A stretch of 59,122 bases of DNA from Thermodesulfobacteriota bacterium (GTDB lineage: Bacteria; Desulfobacterota; BSN033; UBA1163): positions 1 to 59,122 of the forward strand of contig JASEHH010000009.1 in the NCBI GenBank assembly GCA_030017685.1, read 5' to 3'. The notes beneath the pieces were generated by a model that saw only the letters and a list, made by a program, of their open reading frames with translations, made no database searches and was not told the origin of the DNA. The translations under genes and the position numbers were made by a program. Every line of letters starts with the position of its first letter. The first letter of the stretch is position 1. Below, piece after piece: positions 35,129 to 44,075 of the stretch.

Positions 35129-36916
35129 TTAGAAGAGTCCGCTTACCTTTCCCGTATTCACATCCACATCGACTCTTCGATAGGCTGGATCTGAACCTGT
35201 CCCGGGCATCAGGCTGATCGTTCCGGTTACGGGGCAAAGGAACTTCGCCCCGCCAAAGACGAGGACATCCCGCACCGGAAGGGTCCAACCTTTGGGTACC
35301 CCCTTCTTGGTCGGGTCATGGCTGAGGCTCAGGTGGGTCTTGACCATCATTGTCATAAAATCGTTATATTTGGGGTCGGCCTCAAATCGTTTTGCTTTGG
35401 CTTCGGCATCAGGAGTCCATGAAACCCCATCTGCGCCATAGACCTCCTTGGCAACCATCTCAACTCGCTTCCTTAACGGCATATCAAGAGGATAGAGAAA
35501 TTTGAGGTCGGCCTTTTCTTTGCACGCATCCATGACAACGTCGGCCAGCTCAAGAGCTCCATCCCCACCTTTCAGCCAGTGTTCGGACAGGGCACAACGG
35601 GCACCTGCCTGCTCGGCATACTTTCGGACCATCGCGATTTCATCCTTGGTGTCGGTATGGAAGGCATTGATACAGACGACCGGGTTGATCCCGGATTTTC
35701 GGATTACACCAATGAGATGGGTCATGTTGCAGAGCCCTTTCTCAAGGAGGGAGAGGTTTTCTTTTGTGTATTCTTCAGGGAGAGGTCTTCCGGGGACAAC
35801 TGTCGGTCCACCTCCGTGCATCTTCGATGCCCTGATCGTTGTCGTCAGAATCGAGACATTGGGGACCAGCCCGCTTAAACGCGATTTCACATTCCAGAAT
35901 TTCTCAAAGCCAATATCCGCTGCAAACCCACTTTCCGTAATATGATAATCGAACAACTTTAATCCAACCCGGTCGCCAATGATGGAGGATTGACCCACGG
36001 CGATGTTGGCAAAGGGGCCCGCATGGACCAAACAGGGTTGGTATTCGGTGGAGCACATGAGAGTGGGGTTGATCGTATTTCTCATCCATGCACACATGGC
36101 GCCTGCCACTTCGAGATCAGTGGTGGTGACCGGATTGCCCTTCTTATCATAGGCGACGACAATATTGCCCAATCTTTCTCGAAGATCTTTCAAATCCCTG
36201 ACAATGGAAAGGATGGCCATCAGTTCGGAGCTTACGGCGATGCCGAATTTCGATTGCATTGTAAAACCGTCCATCTTGCCCCCGAGGCCTATCACAATGT
36301 TGCGTAGAGATTGGGCGCAGAAATCCATGATCCAGCCCATCTCAATATTGTTGGGATCAATATCGAGCCGTTTGAGTTTCCGCTTGGCCAGTTCTGCATC
36401 GTCATAGTTCCGTTCGTGCTGCATCCTCGATGTTAAAGCGACCATCGCCAGGTTATGGGCATTGATAATGTCATTAATATCGCCCGTCAGACCGAGGGAG
36501 AACTCAGTCATGGGAATGAGAAGGGATTTGCCTCCCCCTGCAGCCGTTCCTTTCACATTCATCGTTGGACCACCTGAAGGCTGACGGAGACAACCACCTA
36601 CATTTTTTCCCCTTTTACCGAGTCCTTCAATCAAACCCATGCTTGTGGTTGACTTCCCTTCACCGAGGGGGGTAGGGGTGATTGCTGTCACTTCAATAAA
36701 TTTTCCATCCGGTTTATCTTTCAGACGGTCGATAATCTTCATAAAATCGAGTTTACATAATTTACCCATGGGAATAATTTCATCTTTTTTGAGTCCCAAT
36801 TTCCCCTGCCATTCCTCTACGGTTGGCATGTTTTCTTCTGCGATTTCAGCAACCTGCCAATCCATGAGCTTTCTTGGGTCAGCTTCGACATACTTTTTTG
36901 GAATATTAAAAGGCAT
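35129..36916 (-). CDS. fhs: Formate-tetrahydrofolate ligase (595 aa)
   Basis: ATP-dependent entry of formate into the methyl branch. P-loop [14 protein letters not shown] near 80-93, [19 protein letters not shown] near 111, and typical later segments ([49 protein letters not shown]). Slightly longer than the usual 555-560 because of an N-terminal stretch (residues 1-40). Start ATG behind AAGGGGG. It is a single-gene unit: own promoter at 37093-37121 and own terminator at 35085-35121. Confidence 0.95.
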   Translation of the reverse strand: MPFNIPKKYVEADPRKLMDWQVAEIAEENMPTVEEWQGKLGLKKDEIIPMGKLCKLDFMKIIDRLKDKPDGKFIEVTAITPTPLGEGKSTTSMGLIEGLGKRGKNVGGCLRQPSGGPTMNVKGTAAGGGKSLLIPMTEFSLGLTGDINDIINAHNLAMVALTSRMQHERNYDDAELAKRKLKRLDIDPNNIEMGWIMDFCAQSLRNIVIGLGGKMDGFTMQSKFGIAVSSELMAILSIVRDLKDLRERLGNIVVAYDKKGNPVTTTDLEVAGAMCAWMRNTINPTLMCSTEYQPCLVHAGPFANIAVGQSSIIGDRVGLKLFDYHITESGFAADIGFEKFWNVKSRLSGLVPNVSILTTTIRASKMHGGGPTVVPGRPLPEEYTKENLSLLEKGLCNMTHLIGVIRKSGINPVVCINAFHTDTKDEIAMVRKYAEQAGARCALSEHWLKGGDGALELADVVMDACKEKADLKFLYPLDMPLRKRVEMVAKEVYGADGVSWTPDAEAKAKRFEADPKYNDFMTMMVKTHLSLSHDPTKKGVPKGWTLPVRDVLVFGGAKFLCPVTGTISLMPGTGSDPAYRRVDVDVNTGKVSGLF

Positions 36917-36951
36917 GTGTTGTATTCCCCCTTTCTTTTTGAATTATAATT

Positions 36952-36993
36952 CTTAACTCTTAACTCTTAACTCTTAACTCTTAACTCTTAACT
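36952..36993. repeat. Heptanucleotide tandem repeat, six CTTAACT units, in the fhs leader
   Basis: Six exact tandem copies of CTTAACT (36952-36993) begin 36 bases upstream of the fhs start codon. With the promoter at 37093-37121 they are transcribed as (AGUUAAG)6 in the 5' leader. Tandem units of this size can slip and change copy number. Confidence 0.8.
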
Positions 36994-37064
36994 CTTTGTT
37001 TCCCCCCTTTCCGACAAGATTTTTTCGAATATCTCTCAGCAGAAGTTTTAAGAAGATTTCTTTA

Positions 37065-37080
37065 TGTGACAACAATCACA
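37065..37080. promoter_or_regulatory. Palindromic operator TGTGA-N6-TCACA upstream of fhs
   Basis: TGTGACAACAATCACA is a perfect five-plus-five palindrome. It begins about six bases downstream of the transcription start predicted from the promoter at 37093-37121, a place where a bound protein would block transcription. The form fits CRP/FNR-family regulators (including HcpR of anaerobes) and is close to Rex sites (TTGTGAA...TTCACAA; on the minus strand one side reads TTGTGA). Which regulator binds is open. Confidence 0.6.
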
Positions 37081-37092
37081 ATGTAGCAAGCG

Positions 37093-37121
37093 ATACTAAA
37101 ATAATAGAATTTTTTTGTCAA
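37093..37121 (-). promoter_or_regulatory. Sigma-70 promoter of fhs
   Basis: -35 TTGACA (37121-37116), 17-bp spacer and -10 TAGTAT (37098-37093), near consensus. Predicted start near 37086, giving a leader of about 170 bases. The remainder of the 452-base gap 36917-37368 is AT-rich and shows no gene. Confidence 0.75.
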
Positions 37122-37368
37122 GGGAAATTTTTGGATAAAGAGATTAGCTTATGATCACTTTAAAATATATTGAAATCATTTAAGAATTTATTATTTCTGG
37201 TCTGTTTCAGGGAGGGATAAAAATTCGCAGAGAAGTATAAATTTTTTATTCATTTTAAAAGTCTCGATTCAGACAACTAACAGATTGAAATTAAATAAGT
37301 TTTTTAAATTTTGTTTCTAACCCTTTTAATTCTAAGAATTTATCGGAAACAGGTCCCTCCAAGAAGAG

Positions 37369-38502
37369 CTATTTCCCTTCCTTCAGAAATTTTTTCAGTC
37401 CTTTTTTATCCCATTTAGAAAGATCCAGTTCCTTCATTCCCCGACCTGTTCTCCAGTAATCGGTCCGATTGACCACAGAGGAAAGTTGAATCACTGCGTC
37501 GTGTGTGGGAGTAGGAACTCCGAGGAGGTTTCCCAATGTGGAGAGAAGGACCATCCCGTATGGAACATCCTCGGTAACGTACCGATCTTTCATATGTTCG
37601 GGTCCCTTCATCTTGATCCCGGCATAAATTCCGTCCTTTCCAAAGGCGGCATCCATGCTGGTGTTGAGAATCCGATAACGGCACTCCTCTTCGGTTTCGC
37701 CCAGATTGTAATCTCGAAATTCGAGATTATCCCAGTGATAGAGTTGGTATCCCAGGGCCCTGCAGATGGAAAGCCTCTCCTGATTGAGCGATTCGTAAGC
37801 CCTGGCGACCGAAGGGGTCATCCCCTCCGCATAGAGGTAAAATTCTCCCTTGGCATGTTCGATCCGGGTGGCGCTCAGCAGAGTGGCCACCGGATGGACG
37901 ACGGGGTTCGGGTTATTGATAGCAGCCTCAAGGACATCCTTTGCAGGCGAGATGGAGGGGTAAAATTGTTTCAATTTTGGAATGACCTCGTTCGTCCTTT
38001 TCGATGGAAAAACTCCTGTGGGAAGGATGACCGCATGGATGAAGACAGAGACATGGCCTGAACTTTTGAGCCGGGCGCCGTAGGGAAGTGTGCATGTTTC
38101 GGCAAAGGTGATCTCCCGGTTCACCTTTCTCTGCTTAAAGATTTTAACAAATTCGAGGCTTCCACCGGAACCGGGCATCAGAACGATGATCTGACCATCC
38201 TGGACAAAAGGGGCGCAGGCTTCAGCCATGGCTTTATGTCCAAAGGCCGGTGTGACGACAAAGAGAACCTCCGCATCTTTGATCGCTTGCTGGATATCGG
38301 TGGTAGCGAGATTCAACTTTGCTGTCCCGTCGATGGAGACTCCCTCAATACGAATCTCCTTTGTCCGGAGCACTCTTTCAAAGGATTCGGCAAATTGAGG
38401 AAGTTCGAAGAAATTGACTTTATATCCGTTCAGGGAAAGGTTTGCAGCGACCGCATGGCCTCCGTTTCCTCCCCCCAATACCGCTACTAAATCCTTTTCC
38501 AT
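37369..38502 (-). CDS. NAD/NADP octopine/nopaline (opine) dehydrogenase-family protein (377 aa)
   Basis: N-terminal Rossmann domain with VLGGGNGGHAVAANLSLNGYKV near residues 8-29 and LFVVTPAFGHKAMAEA near 82. The C-terminal opine-dehydrogenase domain has EAAINNPNPVVHPVATLLSATRIE and YLYAEGMTPSV. The family reductively condenses an amino acid with a 2-keto acid, often to reoxidise NADH in anaerobes; the actual substrate cannot be told. Start ATG 38502 follows GGGAG; the frame reaches TTG 38517. Monocistronic as far as seen. Not an evident part of the Wood-Ljungdahl set. Confidence 0.8.
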   Translation of the reverse strand: MEKDLVAVLGGGNGGHAVAANLSLNGYKVNFFELPQFAESFERVLRTKEIRIEGVSIDGTAKLNLATTDIQQAIKDAEVLFVVTPAFGHKAMAEACAPFVQDGQIIVLMPGSGGSLEFVKIFKQRKVNREITFAETCTLPYGARLKSSGHVSVFIHAVILPTGVFPSKRTNEVIPKLKQFYPSISPAKDVLEAAINNPNPVVHPVATLLSATRIEHAKGEFYLYAEGMTPSVARAYESLNQERLSICRALGYQLYHWDNLEFRDYNLGETEEECRYRILNTSMDAAFGKDGIYAGIKMKGPEHMKDRYVTEDVPYGMVLLSTLGNLLGVPTPTHDAVIQLSSVVNRTDYWRTGRGMKELDLSKWDKKGLKKFLKEGK

Positions 38503-38537
38503 AAGATGGTCTCCCAAGAAGTTTTATTTCTGATTTA

Positions 38538-38566
38538 AAAATATCCCATTTCTTTTAAAATGACAA
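38538..38566 (-). promoter_or_regulatory. Candidate promoter of the opine-dehydrogenase-like gene
   Basis: -35 TTGTCA (38566-38561), 17-bp spacer, -10 TATTTT (38543-38538), about 25 bases upstream of the gene's ribosome site. Confidence 0.5.
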
Positions 38567-38608
38567 GGGTTGAAAATCGACTTGTCATTTAAGGCTACCT
38601 CTAAAAAT

Positions 38609-38700
38609 GTCATTCCTGCGAAAGCAGGAATCCATAAGCTTTTGACATTACTGGACTCCCGCTGGAGTTTACCCCGTACTTGATACGGGGCGGGAGTGAC
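38609..38700. repeat. Hairpin-pair intergenic element
   Basis: TGTCATTCCTGCGAAAGCAG and GAATCC on the left, and CCCGTACTTGATACGGGGCGG with GAGTGACA on the right, with GGACTCCCGC between. It is the same kind of element as at 10381-10494. A 95-codon open frame across it is the repeat read through and not a gene. Confidence 0.55.
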
Positions 38701-38732
38701 AAATTGGGAATTATTAGAGGTTCCCTTAAGAA

Positions 38733-38940
38733 TTAAAACTGGACACCTAATCTGTTTAAAGTTGGATGTGGCACGCGCTTCAATTGTGACCGAACCATCA
38801 TACGATTGCAATCAGTAGCTCCTCCCACTCCCGCTGGCGGGAGAGGGAGGCCTGCCTGCCCCGCCCTCGGTCGGGACCGGGGCCGGTAGGCAGGGGGTGA
38901 GGGGGTCTTCCACTTTAAAACTTAAACTGTCCAGTTTTAA
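38733..38940. mobile_element. MITE-like element with terminal inverted repeats (about 208 bp)
   Basis: TTAAAACTGGACA (38733-38745) and TGTCCAGTTTTAA (38928-38940) are perfect 13-bp inverted repeats, and similarity continues inwards (GTTTAAAGTTGGA against GTTTTAAAGTGGA). The inside has no open frame but holds CCCGCTGGCGGGAGAGGG and a split CCTGCCTGCC...GGTAGGCAGG palindrome. Ends of this kind recall IS3/IS481-type termini. Together with the element at 38609 it fills the 526-base gap 38503-39028. Confidence 0.5.
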
Positions 38941-38956
38941 ACTTTAGCTAACAGGG

Positions 38957-38984
38957 TTGAAAATCGATCCTTTTGGGTTAAAAT
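38957..38984 (+). promoter_or_regulatory. Candidate sigma-70 promoter for the 39029 gene
   Basis: -35 TTGAAA (38957-38962), 16-bp spacer, -10 TAAAAT (38979-38984), 45 bases before the start codon. The -35 lies in a 16-base word, AGGGTTGAAAATCGA-like, that also occurs at about 38566-38581. Confidence 0.5.
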
Positions 38985-39028
38985 AAAATCTAAAGAGGTT
39001 CTTCTAAGATGCTTAAAGGAGGTTGGCT

Positions 39029-39649
39029 ATGAGAACAGGGCGATGGGTAATGCTGGTATCCGCTTTATTGATGCTCGGAATGGTCCACCTGAGTGATGCT
39101 CAGGAAGGCGCTGTCACCGATAAATCGCAGGTCACCTTTCAAAAAGATGCCACAGGATTTGTTTATCTGGGGCCGGGTGTGGATCTGAAAGCCTATGATA
39201 CTGTGGTGATCGGCAATTTTTCTACGGAGGGGCTTCCGGACATTGGGCCGGGGAAGTTGGAGGAATATAGGGAAACTTATAGAATCCAGCTTAAGACAAA
39301 ACTGACTGCCGCAGGAATTTTTAAAGAGGTGACGGACGATCAATCCAAAGCATCAGGTCCAAAAACATTGGTGATCTGGGGAGATATTGTTGCGATGCAT
39401 CCCGGGTCTGGGGCGGCAAGATTCTGGGTTGGAATGGGTGCCGGAAAGGCGGTGGCAGAGATTAAGACTTATATAAGCACGGCAGACGAAAAGAAGATTT
39501 TATTGGGACATCATCTCCGGCCAACCAGTGGAGCCCGTGGCGGAGCATTGGGCGCGAGGGAAGGATATGCTTTTCTTAATCAGGGGGTGGATCGGATCTC
39601 CACTTTTTCCGTAGAATATATCAAGAGAGTTTATCAGACAGGGAGATAG
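39029..39649 (+). CDS. Exported DUF4410-like protein (206 aa)
   Basis: Signal peptide (MRTGRWVMLVSALLMLGMVHLSDAQ, cut after about 25), then a domain with YDTVVIGNFSTEG near 62, TLVIWGDIVAMHPGSGAARF near 118 and a glycine-rich KKILLGHHLRPTSGARGGALG near 157. The order of strands and GAGKAVAEI resembles DUF4410 proteins, envelope proteins of unknown function. ATG 39029 has GGAGG six bases before it. The next gene is a distant relative 37 bases downstream. Confidence 0.65.
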   Translation: MRTGRWVMLVSALLMLGMVHLSDAQEGAVTDKSQVTFQKDATGFVYLGPGVDLKAYDTVVIGNFSTEGLPDIGPGKLEEYRETYRIQLKTKLTAAGIFKEVTDDQSKASGPKTLVIWGDIVAMHPGSGAARFWVGMGAGKAVAEIKTYISTADEKKILLGHHLRPTSGARGGALGAREGYAFLNQGVDRISTFSVEYIKRVYQTGR

Positions 39650-39686
39650 GGTTAAAAAATAAACAAATAAAAAAGGAGGTAGAGCG

Positions 39687-40235
39687 ATGAAGTTCAATCG
39701 GATCATGACAATCGTGTTTGTTCTGGGTTTAGTCTTTGGAGTAAGCGGGTGGGCAGGCGCTCAGGAGTTGAATTTGAGAGATTATCATGCCTTGATTGTT
39801 AAAGACCTTGAAGTTCCCCCTGGTTCCCCGGCTCCGGAATCGGCAGGCATGCAGATGGCTGAAAAAGCGATCTATCAGCTCAAGAGATACTCTGAAAAAT
39901 ATAAACTCTTTGATATAATCGTCAAAGAAGGAAGCAAAGGAGCTACGGAAGTTCCTTCCGGAAAGAAAGTCCTCATCCTGAAAGGAGAGGTCAAAGAGTA
40001 TTCGAAGGCAACCGTAGGGAGGCGAATCGGGCGTTCCTTTATTCCGGGAGGCGAGCACACCGGCACGTCTGCCTTTGCGGCCCGTTACCAGTTCGTTGAC
40101 AAGGAGAGCGGAAAAGTGGTTTATGAAACGGATCTCAGAACCACCTCCACAGGGTCGGAGGATACCGTAGAATATGCCATGGACCGTAACGGCGAAGCCC
40201 TGGCCAAAACTGTTCTGAAAATGAAAGGAAGATAA
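39687..40235 (+). CDS. Exported DUF4410-like protein (182 aa)
   Basis: Signal peptide (hydrophobic MTIVFVLGLVFGVSGWAGAQ, cut at about residue 26), then NLRDYHALIVKDLEVPPG, VLILKGEVKEYSKATVGRRI and SAFAARYQFVDKESGKVVYETDLRT. The layout (surface-pole strand, then a conserved RIGRSFIPGG-type loop, then a residue-conversion strand) parallels the gene before it; the pair probably acts together in the periplasm or outer envelope. Ribosome site AAAGGAGGT. Function unknown. Confidence 0.65.
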   Translation: MKFNRIMTIVFVLGLVFGVSGWAGAQELNLRDYHALIVKDLEVPPGSPAPESAGMQMAEKAIYQLKRYSEKYKLFDIIVKEGSKGATEVPSGKKVLILKGEVKEYSKATVGRRIGRSFIPGGEHTGTSAFAARYQFVDKESGKVVYETDLRTTSTGSEDTVEYAMDRNGEALAKTVLKMKGR

Positions 40236-40283
40236 TTAGGGGCGAATGGCTTATTTGTCAAGGTCTTGCTTAGAAAATAAAGT

Positions 40284-40408
40284 CTAACGGTAAGGGTAAC
40301 GAGGCCCATATCGTTAATAAATGGCTACGTTTGTCGTCTCTTAATTCTTTACACGTAACCGTAACCAATAACCGAAACGGGCTTCGTAACCGTAACCCAA
40401 ACCCCCGG
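40284..40408. repeat. Dispersed repeat family C, copy 2 (no 20-bp insertion)
   Basis: Same orientation and order of words as 22501-22642 but with CGAAACG directly followed by GGCTTCGT, the site without the 20-bp palindrome. Located between the convergent DUF4410-like gene and pilY1. Confidence 0.7.
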
Positions 40409-40449
40409 ACTATTTTCATTATTCGAGGGTAACGCTCCATCATGAAGGA

Positions 40450-43400
40450 TTATTTAGATACGGTCCTCCAGTGGATGGGGATGATGTTTTTGGTCTTTTT
40501 CATGGGCGGCCTATAGACTCCTCCTCCCACCCCTGCATAGGCCACGGATTCATTTCCAATAAAAGTGATGATGACTCCCGATGGGATCGAGGGTCCGATG
40601 ATTTTAGCCCGGTCCTCTTTTGTAATATCCATTCCCCCTACGCTAATGCCATCCATGTTGAACACCGCTTCTCCGGTCTTGTAGTTAAGGGCATAGAGCC
40701 TTCCTTTTCCTTCGCTGAGGAAGCAGGGATCTCCAGGATCGCCAATGTCAGGCGTGAACGTTGTGTAGTAGATGACTCCGTAAAATAGGACGGAGTTCGA
40801 AAGGCATTTTTCTCCGGCATTTTGATCCAGCTTGATATACCAGCCGCTCTTCGTGCTCAGCGAATTAAGGATGTCGGTCTTCTGGGTCGAAGTTGCGCTC
40901 GGATCCTGCAAAAGGTCGTCTGTCACATTGACCAGATCATTTTCAGTTAATACGGTTGAAGGATTTTTATCCTTAACAGCGTAGAGCCTGTTCACTGCAG
41001 TCGTCGATTTCGGGGCTTCCCTGTCACCCGTTCCGAAAAAGAGCATCTCATAATTGCCTTTTTCAAGGGAAACATCCGGGGGATAGAAGATCTTCCTTTT
41101 ATCAGATGATCCGGGGTTGGAATCGAAGATGATCTTTGCTGTCCATTTGGCGGAATCCGGATCTCCGATATCGAATCGCCATACCTGTCCGCCCATATCC
41201 CCGACATAAAGCCGGTCGACGTAGCCATCTCCGTTCGTATCCACCCTTGCGATATCGCTGGGGATCGAATATTTCATGTTGGCATTTTGGTCGCGAGAGT
41301 AACTCCACAGCAGACTACCCGTTAAGACATCGATGACATAAACAGCCCTTCCCTTGGTATCATTGGCGGTCACAGGGATATTATCCTGATTCTCGTCATA
41401 TCCTCCTCCGATAAATGCCACCCACTTCTCTCCGGATCCGTATTTGATCTTTCCTAATTGCGGGGTGGACCAGGTCTGGCCCAATTCTCCGAATCCCGTG
41501 GTCGAAGGAGTGATCTCCCAGAGAAGTTTGGGGGAAGCCGGGATCTTGACATCGAGAGCAACATACCGGTTTCCTCCCCTGCGGAGACCGAAGATGAGGA
41601 TGGCCTTTTCGAGAGTTCCATCCGTCTTCCTCTCCAGGTAGACCCTCGGGGCTCCATCAACGAGGAATTGAAGGGCCTCTCCGGTTAAATTTTTCAGATT
41701 TGATAGAAGGTTAGGAGGAATGAATGCCCACAGTTCCTCTCCCGTTGCATTATCAAAGGCGTGAAGCATCCCATCATTGGAGCCCGCGAAGAGGATTGAT
41801 TGAGATCCGGAGGTCGTGCCGTAGTGAACGACCACAGGTCTTGAATGGATGAATGAACCTAATATCCATGACCGTTTCGCAGTAGGATCAGGAGTGGGCT
41901 TATTGCTCTCGTTATAGGAATCAAATCCATGAATGAAGTTGATGACATTATCCCTTCCAGTTGTGTCGCCGGCGGAAAGGCCGAGAAGAGTTGGGGTGAT
42001 GGCGTTGTTGGAGGTACTAAAGGCATTGGAGATATCGGAGAGATTGGTGTTGCCCAGATAAGTATAGATATTTCTCGATGCGCTCCTCTTTTGAAGGATT
42101 TCACCCACCCCTCCTTTTTCGACATCTTCTCCATCGGCCATTGAACTCCAGTAAGATCTTGCATCCTCGCTGATCTTAACAAACTTATATTCTCTACTAT
42201 CAATGACCTTAATCTCTTCGATCATTGCAAGTAAGCCGTTAGCGTCGAGTATATCGCCTGCCTTTATATTTCCAGAATTTTCTGATGCAATTCCGTATTT
42301 TTTGATATTCCCTTTCCAGAAACTGTTCGGAGTGGGTTTGAACATGGCGAGATACATCTGGTTGCCCGACTTGAAGTTTTCCATCTGGCTGATGGGAACG
42401 ACCGGAGCCACATAGGAAGTGCTTTCTTGCAGGACCTCTGCGATGAAGGTCTGAAAGGCGACATTAAAGCTTTGTGAGCTATATACATAGAAGTATTTCC
42501 CGCCCCCTGCCCTTGCCGTATTTTGTAAAAGTGTATGCCCTGCGCTGAATCCGATCGTATAGGTCTTAATGTTTTGACCGGTGGAGGACTGCCCATTGCT
42601 TAAATCGAGGCCATGGAGATATTTTGCCACATCGTCCAGTTTACCTAACTGGCCATCCTTGGTCATGTCTCCGATCAAGGAATTTAAGATGGGATGGGAA
42701 TCCCTGGTGGGGTTCCCGTCGGAAATGATGAGGACATAGTTTTTCTGGCAGTAATATTGAATGGGACTGGAGGCATAATTTGTTCCTGTTATGGCGCTTG
42801 TTCCTCTCTGGAAAAATATTCCTCCCTCGTATAAAGACTCTGCCAGCGGCGACCATGTCTCATTTTTTAACCCAGCAAGGTTATTGAATAATTCGGTCTT
42901 TCCAGCCTTGTTTTCATCGACAAATCCCAGGAGTCTCGCCCCATGGGCCTCTTCATTTCCATCAGGAGTCGGGACATACTCCTCTTTTGTAATACTGTCA
43001 TATTTGACGGTCTTTCCAGTTGCGTCATTATTGAATGTCATGAGCGCAAAACGGACTCCGCCCGTCGTATTGATGTAACTCTTGATGATCCCTGTGGCCA
43101 GACCGAACCTCGGCCGGTTCGCCCCCTGTCCCTGGGTGAGCTGAAAGTAATTTCTGAAATTCCCCGTCTGGAAGTCTTTCTTATTGATTCCACAGCCCGA
43201 ATAATTGATCGCTTCGCCGTATTCCAAGAGTAGAGTCTTAAGTCCGAGGCATGAAATCGAATTAACATCGTCAACCCATTTCTCCCATTTACTGCCTGTT
43301 TTAATATAGACGGCGTATCTCGGATAAACAATGGGCGGATTGTCTGCGGCGTAATCTTTAGTAGGAGTATAAAGATCACCTGAATCCTGATCGACCTCAT

Positions 43401-43560
43401 CCAGGCTGGCCGAGCTGTCCAGAATGATTAAAACATTCGGAGGGATATTGACACCCGAGACGACATAGAGGTCGGTATCTAATCCGTAACAGACCGTGGA
43501 GGTCGCAAGGATTATTAGGACGACTAAAAACCCTGATTTCATTGGATGGGTTGCTTTCAT
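40450..43560 (-). CDS. pilY1: PilY1-like type IV pilus tip/biogenesis protein, copy 1 (1036 aa)
   Basis: Signal peptide (FLVVLIILATSTVCYG), then a von Willebrand A-like domain with MIDAS motif DSSAS in VLIILDSSASLDEVD near residue 45 and LIISDGNPT near 280. The C-terminal half is a PilY1 beta-propeller: ILFAGSNDGMLHAFDNATGEELWAFIPP, ILGSFIHSRPVVVHYG, GLRRGGNRYVALDV and the Ca-binding loop DTNGDGYVDRLYVGDMGGQ. PilY1 proteins promote pilus extension, adhesion and surface sensing. Last gene of a pilV-pilW-pilX-pilY1 operon. It shares the propeller with copy 2 but its N-terminal half differs, which may mean a different ligand. Confidence 0.93.
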   Translation of the reverse strand: MKATHPMKSGFLVVLIILATSTVCYGLDTDLYVVSGVNIPPNVLIILDSSASLDEVDQDSGDLYTPTKDYAADNPPIVYPRYAVYIKTGSKWEKWVDDVNSISCLGLKTLLLEYGEAINYSGCGINKKDFQTGNFRNYFQLTQGQGANRPRFGLATGIIKSYINTTGGVRFALMTFNNDATGKTVKYDSITKEEYVPTPDGNEEAHGARLLGFVDENKAGKTELFNNLAGLKNETWSPLAESLYEGGIFFQRGTSAITGTNYASSPIQYYCQKNYVLIISDGNPTRDSHPILNSLIGDMTKDGQLGKLDDVAKYLHGLDLSNGQSSTGQNIKTYTIGFSAGHTLLQNTARAGGGKYFYVYSSQSFNVAFQTFIAEVLQESTSYVAPVVPISQMENFKSGNQMYLAMFKPTPNSFWKGNIKKYGIASENSGNIKAGDILDANGLLAMIEEIKVIDSREYKFVKISEDARSYWSSMADGEDVEKGGVGEILQKRSASRNIYTYLGNTNLSDISNAFSTSNNAITPTLLGLSAGDTTGRDNVINFIHGFDSYNESNKPTPDPTAKRSWILGSFIHSRPVVVHYGTTSGSQSILFAGSNDGMLHAFDNATGEELWAFIPPNLLSNLKNLTGEALQFLVDGAPRVYLERKTDGTLEKAILIFGLRRGGNRYVALDVKIPASPKLLWEITPSTTGFGELGQTWSTPQLGKIKYGSGEKWVAFIGGGYDENQDNIPVTANDTKGRAVYVIDVLTGSLLWSYSRDQNANMKYSIPSDIARVDTNGDGYVDRLYVGDMGGQVWRFDIGDPDSAKWTAKIIFDSNPGSSDKRKIFYPPDVSLEKGNYEMLFFGTGDREAPKSTTAVNRLYAVKDKNPSTVLTENDLVNVTDDLLQDPSATSTQKTDILNSLSTKSGWYIKLDQNAGEKCLSNSVLFYGVIYYTTFTPDIGDPGDPCFLSEGKGRLYALNYKTGEAVFNMDGISVGGMDITKEDRAKIIGPSIPSGVIITFIGNESVAYAGVGGGVYRPPMKKTKNIIPIHWRTVSK

Positions 43561-43563
43561 CTC

Positions 43564-44052
43564 TTAATTCCCTCCTTGAAGGGTTGGAACGATCCTGACC
43601 ACCTTCTGCTCGATAGTGCAGGTGGACTTATTGGAACCCAATTCGGTTTGGTCCTGACCTGTTGATTCCATCATATAATGTTTGAATTCGTAATTTCCGG
43701 TGGCGCTGAATCCGAGACCTCTCGGGGCCCCCTGTTGAACCGTGTCATAAGTGATTGTCATTTTGGCATTGGTGGGATTTGGATTATTGGCGTCGGTAAA
43801 AGGATTGTATTTGTTGTCGACATACTTGCCGGTGAGGTCAAAATTATCGACATTGGCAACCACGACCTGAACACCGCTGTCTGCAGAGTAAAAGGCATTG
43901 GTGGATCCCCGTTTATGACCGGAGATTATTATTTCAAAAATAGAGGTGAAGGAACCAGCGATTCCGATCATTGTGAAGACAACCATCATAATGAGCGCGA
44001 TCACCAAGACAGCGCCGGATTCGTCTTTTAAAATATTTATTTTCTTTGTCAT
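43564..44052 (-). CDS. pilX: PilX-like minor pilin, copy 1 (162 aa)
   Basis: Short basic leader, then ESGAVLVIALIMMVVFTMIGIAGS, the PilX-type helix with Glu before Ser-Gly, followed by FYSADSGVQVVVANV. The frame extends to 44232, but ATG 44052 has AAGGAGC at the right distance and gives a normal leader. Minor pilins of this set prime pilus assembly and help mount PilY1. Stop lies 3 bases before the pilY1 start. Confidence 0.87.
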   Translation of the reverse strand: MTKKINILKDESGAVLVIALIMMVVFTMIGIAGSFTSIFEIIISGHKRGSTNAFYSADSGVQVVVANVDNFDLTGKYVDNKYNPFTDANNPNPTNAKMTITYDTVQQGAPRGLGFSATGNYEFKHYMMESTGQDQTELGSNKSTCTIEQKVVRIVPTLQGGN

Positions 44053-44075
44053 TTTTGAAGCTCCTTTTCGATTCA

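Noticed and set aside
36952-36993. Heptamer array as a CRISPR
   Set aside because: Units are 7 bases with no spacers and no cas genes; it is a simple tandem repeat.
38524-38811. 95-codon minus-strand frame
   Set aside because: It reads through the hairpin-pair element and into the MITE-like element, a common source of false genes.
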